Source of the DNA: Lentisphaeraceae bacterium
GTDB lineage: Bacteria > Verrucomicrobiota > Lentisphaeria > Lentisphaerales > Lentisphaeraceae
Reading direction: 5' to 3'
Assembly: GCA_021232515.1 (NCBI GenBank)
Contig: JAJPOQ010000055.1
Coordinates: forward strand, 19,377 to 83,376
DNA length: 64,000 nt
The position numbers and the translations under genes were made by a program. Of this stretch, positions 17,928 through 26,365 are shown piece after piece. Positions within the stretch are counted from its first letter, which is position 1; each line of letters begins with the position of its first letter. The notes beneath the pieces are model-generated. The model saw only the letters and a list, made by a program, of their open reading frames with translations, ran no database searches and was not told the origin of the DNA.

Positions 17928-19066
17928 TGGCTGACAATATAGATAACTCAAACATGCCAGTCAATGAAGGCGCCGAGTCTTTAGTTGGTGCGTTACGCTT
18001 TCTGTTTGTTGCTTTGCGAGTCATCATGGTGATACTTGTAGTCTTACTCTTTAGAACAGGCTGTTTTACAGTTGAACCAACAGAGCAAATCTTAACGTAT
18101 AAGTTTGGCAAACTACAGGTAGATACTAGCGGAGAAGCGGTTTACACCTCAGGTTCATCGAAAGCTCATTGGGTTTGGCCACAACCGATCGGCAATACTT
18201 TAAAACTTCCTTCAAAGTCTATTCCTATGACTATCGAAGCGAAAAGATTTTGGCATGAGAAAGGTCAAAGTGTTATTGCTAGACCGGGTGAAGAAGATAA
18301 AGATAGTGAAGACGTCCTGACACTTGGTAAAGACGGCTATGTTATCACAGGTGACTCCTACTTATTCCATGTTAAAGTTACTTTGACTTACCAAATCACC
18401 AATGCTGTTGATTTTGTAAATTCCTTTTATGCTGTTGATGAAGCCGGAAACTTTTCAGAAAAAGAAAGTCTCGCTTTAGCAAATAAGATCATTCAGTCTC
18501 ACCTCGAACAAGCTGTGACTATAGAGTCAACTGGCTGGGATGTTGATAATGCATTTTATAAAAAGGTAAATGATTATCGCAGTGCGGTTAAGCAGAGATT
18601 AATCAAAGATATAGATCTTCTTGGTTACGGTGTAACTGTTGATAGAATTGACATAAAATCTGAAGATAAGATGCCACTTCGACAAGTTCGAGGAACATTC
18701 AATAAAGTTAATCAAGCTAGTACAGAAGCGCAGAATGAAAGTAACACAGCTCTTCAAGAACGCAGTAAAATCCTTTTGCAGGCTTCAGAATCAGCGACTC
18801 AGATAAAAGCAGATGCTCAAGTTTATAAGAAGCAGACGATGAGTCTACTTGAGAACTTAAAAGAACTTGATCAGAAGTTCGGCAAGAGTTCGCATCGCGA
18901 CCTTATGTATCTTTATGTGGACGAAATGTCTAAAGTTTTAGAACAAGTTCAACATCGATTTGTGATTCGTCAGGACGATAAAGGCAAGGACACCTATTGG
19001 TTAGAACTTGGACCTGATAAGTATAAAAAGAAATCTGCGGAAGGAGACGAAAATGCTTCCGAATAA
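17927..19066 (+). CDS. HflK-like SPFH protein, third of three
   Basis: 379 residues. One transmembrane segment at about 24-46 (LRFLFVALRVIMVILVVLLF) precedes the SPFH domain, which starts at TVEPTEQILTYKFGKL and includes GSSKAHWVWPQPIGNTLKLPSKS, a typical band-7 beta region. Residues about 265-330 form a long charged helix rich in Gln, Glu and Lys, as in HflK cages. It may assemble with the two preceding SPFH proteins in one hetero-oligomer. The 3' end overlaps the P-type ATPase gene by 14 bases, and the ATPase ribosome site (AAGGAG at 19041-19046) lies inside this gene. Confidence 0.83.
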   Translation: MADNIDNSNMPVNEGAESLVGALRFLFVALRVIMVILVVLLFRTGCFTVEPTEQILTYKFGKLQVDTSGEAVYTSGSSKAHWVWPQPIGNTLKLPSKSIPMTIEAKRFWHEKGQSVIARPGEEDKDSEDVLTLGKDGYVITGDSYLFHVKVTLTYQITNAVDFVNSFYAVDEAGNFSEKESLALANKIIQSHLEQAVTIESTGWDVDNAFYKKVNDYRSAVKQRLIKDIDLLGYGVTVDRIDIKSEDKMPLRQVRGTFNKVNQASTEAQNESNTALQERSKILLQASESATQIKADAQVYKKQTMSLLENLKELDQKFGKSSHRDLMYLYVDEMSKVLEQVQHRFVIRQDDKGKDTYWLELGPDKYKKKSAEGDENASE

Positions 19067-21014
19067 AGTTAGCGAATCTATCAATACTCATGAGCACACG
19101 CATGATGGCGACTGCTGTCATGGGGATGATGGCCATGGACACGCTCATGTACCTCTCCTTGTTACCATGCTTGGTGGTGTACTTATCCTCAATAGTTTTT
19201 TGGCTGAGTGGTTATACACTGGCTCGAAGTTTCAAACTCAGTTAAGTGCCTTGCTTGGTGCATTAATCCTAGGTGTGCCAATTATTTGGGCGGCGATTAA
19301 GGATGTAGCAGCTGGTCGTTTCTTTATGAACGAACTTGTAGCTCTTGCATTACTAGCTGCATTTATTGGTGAAGACTATCAAACCGCAGGCTCCGTTGCC
19401 TTCTTTATGTTGATTGCCATAATGATTGAGCACAGAACGGCAATTGGTGCTAAAACATCGATTGAGCAACTAATAAAGCTTTCTCCAAGACAAGCTAAGA
19501 AGATTCAGTCAGATGGAACTGAAGTAGAAGTTGATGCTCTTGAACTTAAAGTTGGCGACATTGTTGCCGTGAGACCAGGTGAAGCCTTTCCTATTGATGG
19601 TGTTGTTGTCAAAGGTATAACTTCAGTTAACCAAGCTTCGATTACTGGTGAGTCACTTCCTGTAGATAAAGCAGAAGAGGAAGAAGTTTATGCTGGTACT
19701 CAGAACTTAACAGGTCGTGTGGATATAAGAGTGACTCGAGTCGGTCAGGATACCACACTAGGTAAAGTTAAAAACCTTATTGAACAAGCCGAAAATACGA
19801 AACTTCCAGTTATGAGAATGATTGATAAGTACACTGGTTACTATGTACCTACAGTTCTTATGATTGCTGGCCTTACATACTTTTTTACTCAGTTCAACTT
19901 AGACCGCGTTGTTGCCATTTTTGTTATATCTTGCCCTTGTGCATTGGTTATAGCGACACCTTCAGCAATTGTTGCGGCCATCGCTTCAGCAGCTCGTTTA
20001 GGAATATTGGTTAAAGATGTGAGCCACCTAGAACTTGCATCAAAAATTCGCGCCTTAGTTTTCGATAAAACAGGTACCTTGACAGAAGGTAACTTGATTG
20101 TAAGTAAGATGCAGCCAGCAAAAGATATAGAGTTAGCTCACTTGTTGAAAGTTGCGGTAACTGCAGAAAGTCAGAGTAACCACCCCGCTGCTAAGGCTAT
20201 GACAAGATTAGCTGGTGAAGCGAAAATCAAATGGGAAGAGCCAGAGAAGTGTGAAGAAGTCGCTGGTCGTGGTGTTGTTGCAACGATAGATGGAAAAACT
20301 TACAGAGCTGGTCGTAAAACTTGGTTAGAAGAACTAAAAATTGATCTTAGTGGTGTGGAAGGTTTTAATACTGATAATGCTGAAGGCAAAAGTATCGTTT
20401 ATGTATCAGAAGACGATAAGGTTTTAGGTTGGATCGCTTTAAGTGATGCAATTCGAAAAGAAGCTAAGCCGATGATTCAAGAGTTTGAACACATGGGGAT
20501 CACTAACTGCAATATGGTTACAGGTGACAATGCTTCAGTCGCAAAATCTGTTGCAGCTGAAATAGGCATAAAGAATATTTCCTCAGAGTGTTTACCACAA
20601 GAAAAAGTGGACTATGTCGAAAAGCTTAAGAAAGAAGGTTATATGGTTGCCGTTGTTGGTGACGGTGTAAATGACGCACCTGCTCTTGCTTCTGGCCATA
20701 TTGGTATAGCAATGGGAGCTATCGGTAGTGATATAGCCGTTAATAGTGCTTCAATTGCCTTAATGAATAATGACCTTCGTCGAATTCCATTTTTCTTACA
20801 ATTGTCTAAAAAGACAAGCACAATCATGACTCAAAACTTATTGATTGGCTTATTCTCAATATTAGGTGGTTTGTTACTTTCAACCTTAGGCTTGCTGACA
20901 GGCGTAAATGCAGCCATTATTCATACAGTTAGTACTTTAATAATTATCCTTAATAGTGCTAGATTGGTCCGTCAGGGCGAAGAACTAGAAGCAAAAGCAT
21001 CGGCGATAGAGTAA
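19053..21014 (+). CDS. P1B-type heavy-metal-translocating ATPase with histidine-rich N terminus
   Basis: 653 residues from the ATG at 19053, set by AAGGAG six bases before it; an in-frame upstream start would lie deeper in the preceding gene. The N terminus has seven His and a Cys-Cys pair within residues 13-32 and no CxxC heavy-metal-associated domain. Core motifs are present: TGES, CPC at 294-296 in the sixth membrane helix, catalytic DKTGTLTEG (Asp338), SNHPAAKAM (HP motif) and GDGVNDAPAL. The last helix reads AIIHTVSTLIIILNSARL, without the conserved Asp of ZntA/CadA, so specificity for Zn/Cd, Cu or another metal is open. The protein would export or redistribute soft metal ions across the inner membrane. 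Stop and next start overlap by one base. Confidence 0.87.
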   Translation: MLPNKVSESINTHEHTHDGDCCHGDDGHGHAHVPLLVTMLGGVLILNSFLAEWLYTGSKFQTQLSALLGALILGVPIIWAAIKDVAAGRFFMNELVALALLAAFIGEDYQTAGSVAFFMLIAIMIEHRTAIGAKTSIEQLIKLSPRQAKKIQSDGTEVEVDALELKVGDIVAVRPGEAFPIDGVVVKGITSVNQASITGESLPVDKAEEEEVYAGTQNLTGRVDIRVTRVGQDTTLGKVKNLIEQAENTKLPVMRMIDKYTGYYVPTVLMIAGLTYFFTQFNLDRVVAIFVISCPCALVIATPSAIVAAIASAARLGILVKDVSHLELASKIRALVFDKTGTLTEGNLIVSKMQPAKDIELAHLLKVAVTAESQSNHPAAKAMTRLAGEAKIKWEEPEKCEEVAGRGVVATIDGKTYRAGRKTWLEELKIDLSGVEGFNTDNAEGKSIVYVSEDDKVLGWIALSDAIRKEAKPMIQEFEHMGITNCNMVTGDNASVAKSVAAEIGIKNISSECLPQEKVDYVEKLKKEGYMVAVVGDGVNDAPALASGHIGIAMGAIGSDIAVNSASIALMNNDLRRIPFFLQLSKKTSTIMTQNLLIGLFSILGGLLLSTLGLLTGVNAAIIHTVSTLIIILNSARLVRQGEELEAKASAIE

Positions 21015-22252
21015 TGGACGTACAAGAAGATGCTGTTATAGAAGCAGCAGGATTAACAAAAGTTTTTAAAGATTTTTGGGGAAGACCCAAGGCTAAAGCA
21101 GTTAATGGTTTGGACTTTACAGTTAAGAAAGGTGAAGTCTTTGGTTTACTAGGACCAAATGGTTCAGGCAAGTCAACAACTATAAAAATGCTTCTTGGCT
21201 TACTTTATCCTAGTCGTGGCGCATTGCAGATCTTTAACAAATCTCCACGTGACGTCAAAACTAAACAGCGAATCGGTTACCTTCCAGAAGAAACTTACCT
21301 TTATAAGTATCTCTCAGCAGGAGAGACGATAGACTTCTTTGGTTCCTTATTTCAGCTCTCAGGAGCGGAAAAGAAAAAGAGAACTCAGCAGCTCTTAGAA
21401 ATGGTTGGTTTGAAAAATGCCGGCAAGCGTTCTGTTGGTGAATTCTCCAAAGGTATGGCTCGAAGAGTTGGCTTAGCTCAAGCACTAGTGAATGATCCAG
21501 ATTTAATTATTCTCGATGAACCAACTTCAGGTCTCGACCCAGTTGGTTGTAGAGAAGTCAAAAACCTCATTAAAACTTTAGCTGAGCGTGGTAAGACAGT
21601 TATTCTTTCTAGCCACCTTTTGGCCGATGTTGAAGATGTCGTTGACCGCGTTGTTGTTCTATACGGTGGTAAAATAAGAGCCCAAGGAACAACAGATGAG
21701 TTACTTTTAGTTGAAGATAAAACGACTATAACAACTCCGAAGATGTCTAAAGATGTTTTAGATAGAGTTCTTAAAATTCTTCATGAAGAGTATTCTGCAG
21801 AAGATATGGAGATAACTCACCCAAGACTAGACTTAGAAAGTTTCTTTTTAGATGTTGTGAAAAGAGCTCGTACAGAAAGTGCGGATACTGCCGGCGCTGA
21901 GTCTGGTGAAGTAGCCGAGTACTTGAAGTCTTCAGAGAAACAGGTTTCTGAAATGGCGGAAAAAGTTATTGCTGGTGATGTCGATGAAGAGAAGTTGGCA
22001 GCAGCAAAGGCTGAAAAAGAAGCTTCAGAAAAGCTGGCGACTATGGTGAATGCACCAGAGCCAGAAGTTGCCGAAGAGCCAGAGCAGGCAGAAGCTAAGC
22101 AAGAAGTAAATACAGAAGCATTATCTTCATTGGTTGAAGAGAGTCCAGAAGAGGTTTCAGAAGAATCTGCAGCAGAAGAAAAAGAAAAGGCTTCTGAAAA
22201 GGATCTCTCAGAAGCCAATGAAAATCTTAAAAAGCTCTTAGGCGGAGATTAA
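21014..22252 (+). CDS. ABC transporter ATPase with long acidic C-terminal tail
   Basis: 412 residues. The nucleotide-binding domain spans about 8-235: Walker A GPNGSGKST (47-55), a signature region reading FSKGMARRVGLAQAL (the SKGM variant seen in multidrug and CcmA/NodI-type exporters), Walker B LIILDEPTSGLDP, and SSHLLADVEDV H-loop. From about residue 290 the protein is a low-complexity tail rich in Glu, Ala and Ser (to 410), with no known domain. No permease gene adjoins it, since the next gene is on the opposite strand and overlaps by four bases. It is the last gene of the operon, joined to the P-type ATPase by a TAATG overlap. It may pair with a permease elsewhere or regulate the SPFH assembly. 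Confidence 0.85.
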   Translation: MDVQEDAVIEAAGLTKVFKDFWGRPKAKAVNGLDFTVKKGEVFGLLGPNGSGKSTTIKMLLGLLYPSRGALQIFNKSPRDVKTKQRIGYLPEETYLYKYLSAGETIDFFGSLFQLSGAEKKKRTQQLLEMVGLKNAGKRSVGEFSKGMARRVGLAQALVNDPDLIILDEPTSGLDPVGCREVKNLIKTLAERGKTVILSSHLLADVEDVVDRVVVLYGGKIRAQGTTDELLLVEDKTTITTPKMSKDVLDRVLKILHEEYSAEDMEITHPRLDLESFFLDVVKRARTESADTAGAESGEVAEYLKSSEKQVSEMAEKVIAGDVDEEKLAAAKAEKEASEKLATMVNAPEPEVAEEPEQAEAKQEVNTEALSSLVEESPEEVSEESAAEEKEKASEKDLSEANENLKKLLGGD

Positions 22253-22641
22253 GACTTGCCTTTCTTAAGGCTGATATTAATCAAGTTTTCGATATTCTCA
22301 TAGAGTTTAGCTGTATCTATCGGCTTATACATAAGTTCCATATCATCCTTACCCTTACAGTCACTTTCTAAAGACATGGCTTCAGCTGTAGATAACCCAG
22401 TTATAAAGATGATAGGTGTGTTAGGAGAGTTCTCTTTGATTTTTTCAGAGACTTCTATACCATTTAGACCAGGTAGGTTTAGGTCTAGAAGAACCAAGTT
22501 GAATTCGATGTCGGCCATTAACTCTAAGGCCTTTTCACCACAGTCACAAATTTCTGTTTTGTAGCCTTTGTCTTCAAGTATAGCTTGTATGAGCATTTGA
22601 ATTTGAGGCTCATCATCGACAATAAGTATAAGTGGAGTCAT
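22249..22641 (-). CDS. Single-domain response regulator (CheY-like receiver)
   Basis: 130 residues comprising only a receiver domain: ILIVDDEPQ at the N terminus (acidic pocket), LVLLDLNLPGLNG with the phospho-acceptor Asp about residue 53, IIFITGLS (Thr switch) and MYKPI (conserved Lys). No output domain. The gene is convergent with, and overlaps by four bases, the ABC ATPase gene. AGGAAAG precedes its ATG. The cognate kinase is not adjacent; the hybrid kinase at 55516-58287 carries its own receiver and HPt domain and could in principle signal to it, but nothing here shows that. Confidence 0.88.
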   Translation of the reverse strand: MTPLILIVDDEPQIQMLIQAILEDKGYKTEICDCGEKALELMADIEFNLVLLDLNLPGLNGIEVSEKIKENSPNTPIIFITGLSTAEAMSLESDCKGKDDMELMYKPIDTAKLYENIENLINISLKKGKS

Positions 22642-22733
22642 TTACTTTCCTGATTAAGTATTGTTTATTTAGTCTACACTTTGTGCGGGGTTAAACACAA
22701 GTTTTTTGTGTTCAAATACCGTAGTTTTTTGAA

Positions 22734-23576
22734 TTATTTCACACTGCAGAGAATTACAGGTCGTGGATTTTCTTTACAGAAAATATTTATAGAGTCTTGG
22801 TCTTGTATGTAAAAGGCTTCACTTTTTGTTGGCGAAGGTCCTTTGAAGTCTACATCGAGCTCAGAATAATCCTTTGTTTCTGTGAGAGATAAAACTTTTG
22901 AAATAACCCACATACCATGAGCAATTGCCCGAGGGTGGCCGAATAACTTGGCGGCAATATTTGAAACGTGAATAGGATTGTAGTCAGATGATACTTTGGC
23001 GTACCTTTTACCAATATCTGCAGGTATAGAAAACGATGTTTTTGAGTAGTCTTCTGGATTGAGCTTTTGAAGTTCGTTTTGTGTTTCTTTTTGGAACTCT
23101 TTATTTATTAACTTAGAGCGTTTAAGGAAGTAACTAGTGCACTCCCAAACTAATTTTTTGTCATTGTTAATTTTAAAAGAGATCTCAAACTCAAGCCCTT
23201 TATCGGTGAAATAAGCCTTGCTTAGCTTGGCTGAAATAGAAAAGGTATCATTTAAGAAGAATTCGTCATGAAGCGTTATGATATTTTTGAGATGAAGAGT
23301 ACCGGCTGCTTTTATGGGTACACTTTCATGAGAGAGAAGCTCTAGAAGTAATCTTCCAGTGAGTGTATATGGATAGGTTATGAGTGGCTGTTTATCTTTA
23401 TGCCCACATAAGTTGTTAAACTGCGCTAAGTGCTCTGGATCAATTTTAACGGAATTTATTAAAAACTTCGTATCAGGGAATTTCGTATTTAAAGAAAGTT
23501 TTGGCTTGGAAGCAAAAAATAACTTTGAATACAATCTAAATAAACTTGTGTTGTTGACTTCTATTATCTCACTCAT
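22734..23576 (-). CDS. MaoC-like double hot-dog protein (enoyl-CoA/ACP hydratase-like)
   Basis: 280 residues from the ATG at 23576, preferred over 23618 because GAGG precedes it. The C-terminal half carries the MaoC hydratase motif IGKRYAKVSSDYNPIHVS followed by GHPRAIAHGMW, which provides the Asp/His catalytic pair of (R)-specific enoyl hydratases. The N-terminal half (about 30-150) has hot-dog-like strands with no motif, as in double hot-dog hydratases whose N-terminal half is inactive. Probable role is hydration or dehydration of acyl thioesters; the acyl carrier and pathway are unknown. It is a lone gene. Confidence 0.72.
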   Translation of the reverse strand: MSEIIEVNNTSLFRLYSKLFFASKPKLSLNTKFPDTKFLINSVKIDPEHLAQFNNLCGHKDKQPLITYPYTLTGRLLLELLSHESVPIKAAGTLHLKNIITLHDEFFLNDTFSISAKLSKAYFTDKGLEFEISFKINNDKKLVWECTSYFLKRSKLINKEFQKETQNELQKLNPEDYSKTSFSIPADIGKRYAKVSSDYNPIHVSNIAAKLFGHPRAIAHGMWVISKVLSLTETKDYSELDVDFKGPSPTKSEAFYIQDQDSINIFCKENPRPVILCSVK

Positions 23577-23698
23577 AATGACCTCGCTAAACCCATTATA
23601 AACAATAAATAGTTTCATACGATAATGAGATCTCTAAAAAAAAATCATAAAATCATACAATAAAGTTTAAATACAGCCGTTCTATGGTTGGAGAATGT

Positions 23699-24250
23699 AT
23701 GGAAAAGCAAGACTTAACAGATAAACAATTAATTGACAGATATCTTGCTGAAGACGACGAGGCTTTCGAAATACTTTATAGCCGGTATAAAAAAGCGATT
23801 TATTCATATTTGAATAAGCTTATACCAGGGCAAACAACTTTAGTTGATGACTTGTTTCAGCAAGCATGGATGAAAGTGATTAAAAATTTGCCAAAGTATA
23901 GAGATAATCAAACGTTTTTAGCTTGGGTTATTCGAATAGCAAGAAATCTGTCAATCGACTACTTCCGAAAGGAAAGTCGTAAGCAAGCTATGTCCCTTGA
24001 TGGTATAGAGGCAGATGTCCCAGATTTTGCTTTACCTTCTAAAGGTGTAGAGGCTGGAGAGCTTGGGAGTGCGATACAAAAAGCTGTGAACACTTTACCG
24101 GCAGATCAGAAAGAAGTTTTTGTTTTACGGCAAGAAAATATTCCATTTAAGGAAATAGCCGTTATACAAGAGACAACGTTGAATACAACACTAGGAAGAA
24201 TGCACTATGCAGTAAACAAGCTTCGTGGTTTATTAAAAGAGTGGGCTTAG
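23699..24250 (+). CDS. ECF-family RNA polymerase sigma factor
   Basis: 183 residues from the ATG at 23699 with GGAG nine bases upstream; the ATG at 23684 is less well supplied. Region 2 (about 10-90) includes DDEAFEILYSRYKKAIYSYL, DDLFQQAWMKVIKNL and FLAWVIRIARNLSIDYFRK; region 4 (about 120-180) has LPADQKEVFVLRQ and the helix-turn-helix FKEIAVIQETTLNTTLGRMHYAVNKLR. No region 1 or 3, as expected for ECF sigma. The anti-sigma gene starts nine bases later, so the sigma factor is presumably held inactive at the membrane until a signal arrives. Confidence 0.92.
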   Translation: MEKQDLTDKQLIDRYLAEDDEAFEILYSRYKKAIYSYLNKLIPGQTTLVDDLFQQAWMKVIKNLPKYRDNQTFLAWVIRIARNLSIDYFRKESRKQAMSLDGIEADVPDFALPSKGVEAGELGSAIQKAVNTLPADQKEVFVLRQENIPFKEIAVIQETTLNTTLGRMHYAVNKLRGLLKEWA

Positions 24251-24259
24251 GAGAGAAAA

Positions 24260-24763
24260 ATGAAATGTGAAGAAATACAAAATAAAATACTACTGAATGA
24301 TGCCTTTATCGATGAAGAGAAAAGTCATCTTGAATCCTGCCCAGACTGTAAAGCTTTTAATAAAGACTTTGGGATAATTATTGCACAAGGTGAAGAACTG
24401 GATGTTCCAACACACTTAGATGATAAAGTCCTTAATTTTGCGAAACAAAATAGACCAAAAAAGTCTAAAAGTGTTATACCTTTCATACTTTTTGCAGCAG
24501 CTGCATTAGTGGCAATTGGCTTAATGATGAATTCACTAGAAAAGGTGAAGTCAAATAGTAACACGACTGCATCAACTGAAAATATTGATAAGAATATTGA
24601 TTTACAAGAAGTTGTGAAAACCGTCGATACTTTCAATGAATCAAAGAGCGATAAGCAAGATGATATAATTGAAAGCTTATGGGAAGATGACCAAATAGAT
24701 GCAGATTTATTAGCTTTAGAAGGCGAGTTGTTTGTTTTAAGTGCTGAACTTTACAGCGAGTGA
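24260..24763 (+). CDS. Membrane-anchored zinc-finger anti-sigma factor
   Basis: 167 residues. The N-terminal cytoplasmic part has HLESCPDC (His-x3-Cys-x2-Cys, zinc-binding anti-sigma motif; about residues 24-31). One transmembrane segment (about 75-92, VIPFILFAAAALVAIGLMM) is followed by an acidic periplasmic tail of about 75 residues (DDQIDADLLALEGELF near the end). AGGAGAG precedes the start. It sits directly after the ECF sigma gene and just before an exported Glu/Lys-rich protein gene, an arrangement known from stress sensors in which the third gene product senses the periplasm. That the third product is the sensor is inference. Confidence 0.85.
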   Translation: MKCEEIQNKILLNDAFIDEEKSHLESCPDCKAFNKDFGIIIAQGEELDVPTHLDDKVLNFAKQNRPKKSKSVIPFILFAAAALVAIGLMMNSLEKVKSNSNTTASTENIDKNIDLQEVVKTVDTFNESKSDKQDDIIESLWEDDQIDADLLALEGELFVLSAELYSE

Positions 24764-24773
24764 GGATGAGACC

Positions 24774-25499
24774 ATGAAGAAAATATTATTGATACTTATA
24801 TTCCCTTTCTTTCTTTTTTCACAAGAAGATAATGAAGGCAAAGATAAACCCTCAGAAGGGATTCGTGGGCACTTTTTTAAAGACCGGGAGAAAAGAGTTG
24901 AGAAGTTTAAGCAACGTCTAAAAGAAAGTGATCCTGAAAAATATGCTGAGCTTGAGAAGCTAAAGCAGGAAAACCCTGAAAAGTTTCGAGAAGAAATGCG
25001 CCGTTATATGCTTGAGAAGATGGGCATGCCCTCAAAGGATCGAGCTAAAAAAGGCAATAAAGGACATAAAGAGCATCACTGGATGCGTGACTTGAGAGAT
25101 AAAAGTCCAGAGCGTTTTGAAGAGCTTATGAAGCTTAGAAAAGAAGACCCTGAAGCTTTTCGTGGAGAGATGGCTAAAGAGTTTAGTGACCGTATGAAAA
25201 GAAAGCGACCAGTCAATAAAGAGACCGCAGAAAAAATAAAGGCTCTATTAACAGAGTACCACTCTGCTACGGACGAAAAAAAGCTTGAACTTAAAGGCAA
25301 AGTCAAAGAGACTCTCGCTCAAAGTTTTAAAGAAGACTTGGATAATCGACGCCAGATGGCAACTCGTTTAGAAGAGCAACTAAAAGAAGTGACGACTCAG
25401 ATTGAACAACGCGAGTCAAATCAAGATAAATTGATTGAACAACGCTTAGACTTTTTACTGAATAGCTCTGCTTTCAAAAAAGATAAGCCTAAGGATTAG
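24774..25499 (+). CDS. Exported Glu/Lys-rich repeat protein of unknown function, sigma-operon member
   Basis: 241 residues from the ATG at 24774, where a short signal peptide begins (MKKILLILIFPFFLFSQ). The mature protein is highly charged and helical. Two similar segments are visible, DPEKYAELEKLKQENPEKF and SPERFEELMKLRKEDPEAF, each followed by an EM-rich helix, so it arose partly by internal duplication of about 60 residues. The C terminus (about 185-225) is a predicted coiled coil with LEEQLKEVTTQIEQRE. No catalytic motif. Position as third gene after sigma and anti-sigma suggests a periplasmic modulator, superficially like Spy/CpxP/CnrX proteins, but no LTxxQ motif was seen. It overlaps the convergent AraC gene by 11 bases. 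Confidence 0.65.
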   Translation: MKKILLILIFPFFLFSQEDNEGKDKPSEGIRGHFFKDREKRVEKFKQRLKESDPEKYAELEKLKQENPEKFREEMRRYMLEKMGMPSKDRAKKGNKGHKEHHWMRDLRDKSPERFEELMKLRKEDPEAFRGEMAKEFSDRMKRKRPVNKETAEKIKALLTEYHSATDEKKLELKGKVKETLAQSFKEDLDNRRQMATRLEEQLKEVTTQIEQRESNQDKLIEQRLDFLLNSSAFKKDKPKD

Positions 25500-26328
25500 A
25501 CTTCCTGTAGTTAGTTGGCGACTTGCCGGTAATTTTCTTGAATTGTCGGCTAAAGGAAGCCAAATCAGGGTAGCCTAAGTCCATGGCAATACTTAGAAGT
25601 TGAACCTTATTTTCCCAGAGCATTTTTTGGGCATGCTGTATACGGCAGCGGATAAGGTAATCCTGCGGCGAGCATCCTATTATCTCTCGAAAGATCTTGC
25701 GAAAGTTTTCTAAACCATAACCCGCTTTTTTTGCGAGTTCGAAGTTGGTAAAACGAATGCTTGGATTTTGATCGATATACTCACAAAGGGTTAGCATATC
25801 CTCTTCATTTTGATGAGTGTTTGAGATAGGAGTTATCTTTTCTCTTAACTCGATTAAATGGTTTATGGTTTCCTGAAAAGCTTGCATGTCTTTAGCTGGA
25901 GTCAGCTTTTGAATCGAAAAGATTAACTTCTTAAGCTTGTCCAACCAAAAAAGATCGATGCCTATATCTAGACATTCATTTGTTGGTGGCAGGAAATTAT
26001 TTTTTTGAAGATAGTGAAACATTGTTTCAGGGAAAATGATGAAAAATTCGACCCAGTCTTTTGTGGAGTCACGTTCTATAGAGTGAATGGTATCTGGCGT
26101 TCTGAGTAAAAATGTCCCGGGCTTCAACTCTTGTTTTTGGCCGTCAGGGTTTGTGTAAAATCCATTGCCCTCAATGACATACATACTAACCAAAGACTTT
26201 TTATTAATATTATAACGACTAAAGTTTTTGGTGAAAAAACCTAGCTCAAGGCTTTGGCGATTGTTCGCCACACGCCTAGTCGATAGGTGTTTGTTTTCTT
26301 TACAAAACTTTTGAATTTCTTTAGTCAT
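25489..26328 (-). CDS. AraC/XylS-family transcriptional regulator
   Basis: 279 residues. The N-terminal half has a cupin-like effector domain (GNGFYTNPDGQKQELKPGTFLLRTPDTIHSI, about 50-85). The C-terminal hundred residues hold the paired helix-turn-helix region: IRFTNFELAKKAGYGLENFRKIFRE, GCSPQDYLIRCRIQHAQKMLW, and LLSIAMDLGYPDLASFSRQFKKITGKSPTNYRK, the AraC signature. Likely controls carbohydrate genes, but the target is not evident; neighbours are metG and a sigma operon. No good Shine-Dalgarno site precedes the ATG at 26328, which lies just after the metG terminator U-tract. Confidence 0.88.
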   Translation of the reverse strand: MTKEIQKFCKENKHLSTRRVANNRQSLELGFFTKNFSRYNINKKSLVSMYVIEGNGFYTNPDGQKQELKPGTFLLRTPDTIHSIERDSTKDWVEFFIIFPETMFHYLQKNNFLPPTNECLDIGIDLFWLDKLKKLIFSIQKLTPAKDMQAFQETINHLIELREKITPISNTHQNEEDMLTLCEYIDQNPSIRFTNFELAKKAGYGLENFRKIFREIIGCSPQDYLIRCRIQHAQKMLWENKVQLLSIAMDLGYPDLASFSRQFKKITGKSPTNYRKSNP

Positions 26329-26330
26329 AT

Positions 26331-26357
26331 AAAAAAAGGCGACGCGATCGTCGCCTT
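26331..26357 (-). terminator. Rho-independent terminator of metG
   Basis: On the minus strand, stem AAGGCGAC (26357-26350) / GTCGCCTT (26343-26336), loop of six bases, then a U-tract (A-run at 26331-26337 on the plus strand). It separates metG from the downstream AraC gene. Confidence 0.9.
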
Positions 26358-26365
26358 ATAGATGA

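Noticed and set aside
21817..22218. 133-residue Ser-rich ORF on the minus strand
   Set aside because: It is the antisense of the Glu/Ala-rich tail of the ABC ATPase; its Ser/Ala composition is a mirror of that tail, and the plus-strand frame continues an intact NBD.
22249..22252. Overlap suggesting a frameshifted fusion of ABC ATPase and receiver
   Set aside because: The two genes are on opposite strands and convergent; the overlap is only of stop codons.
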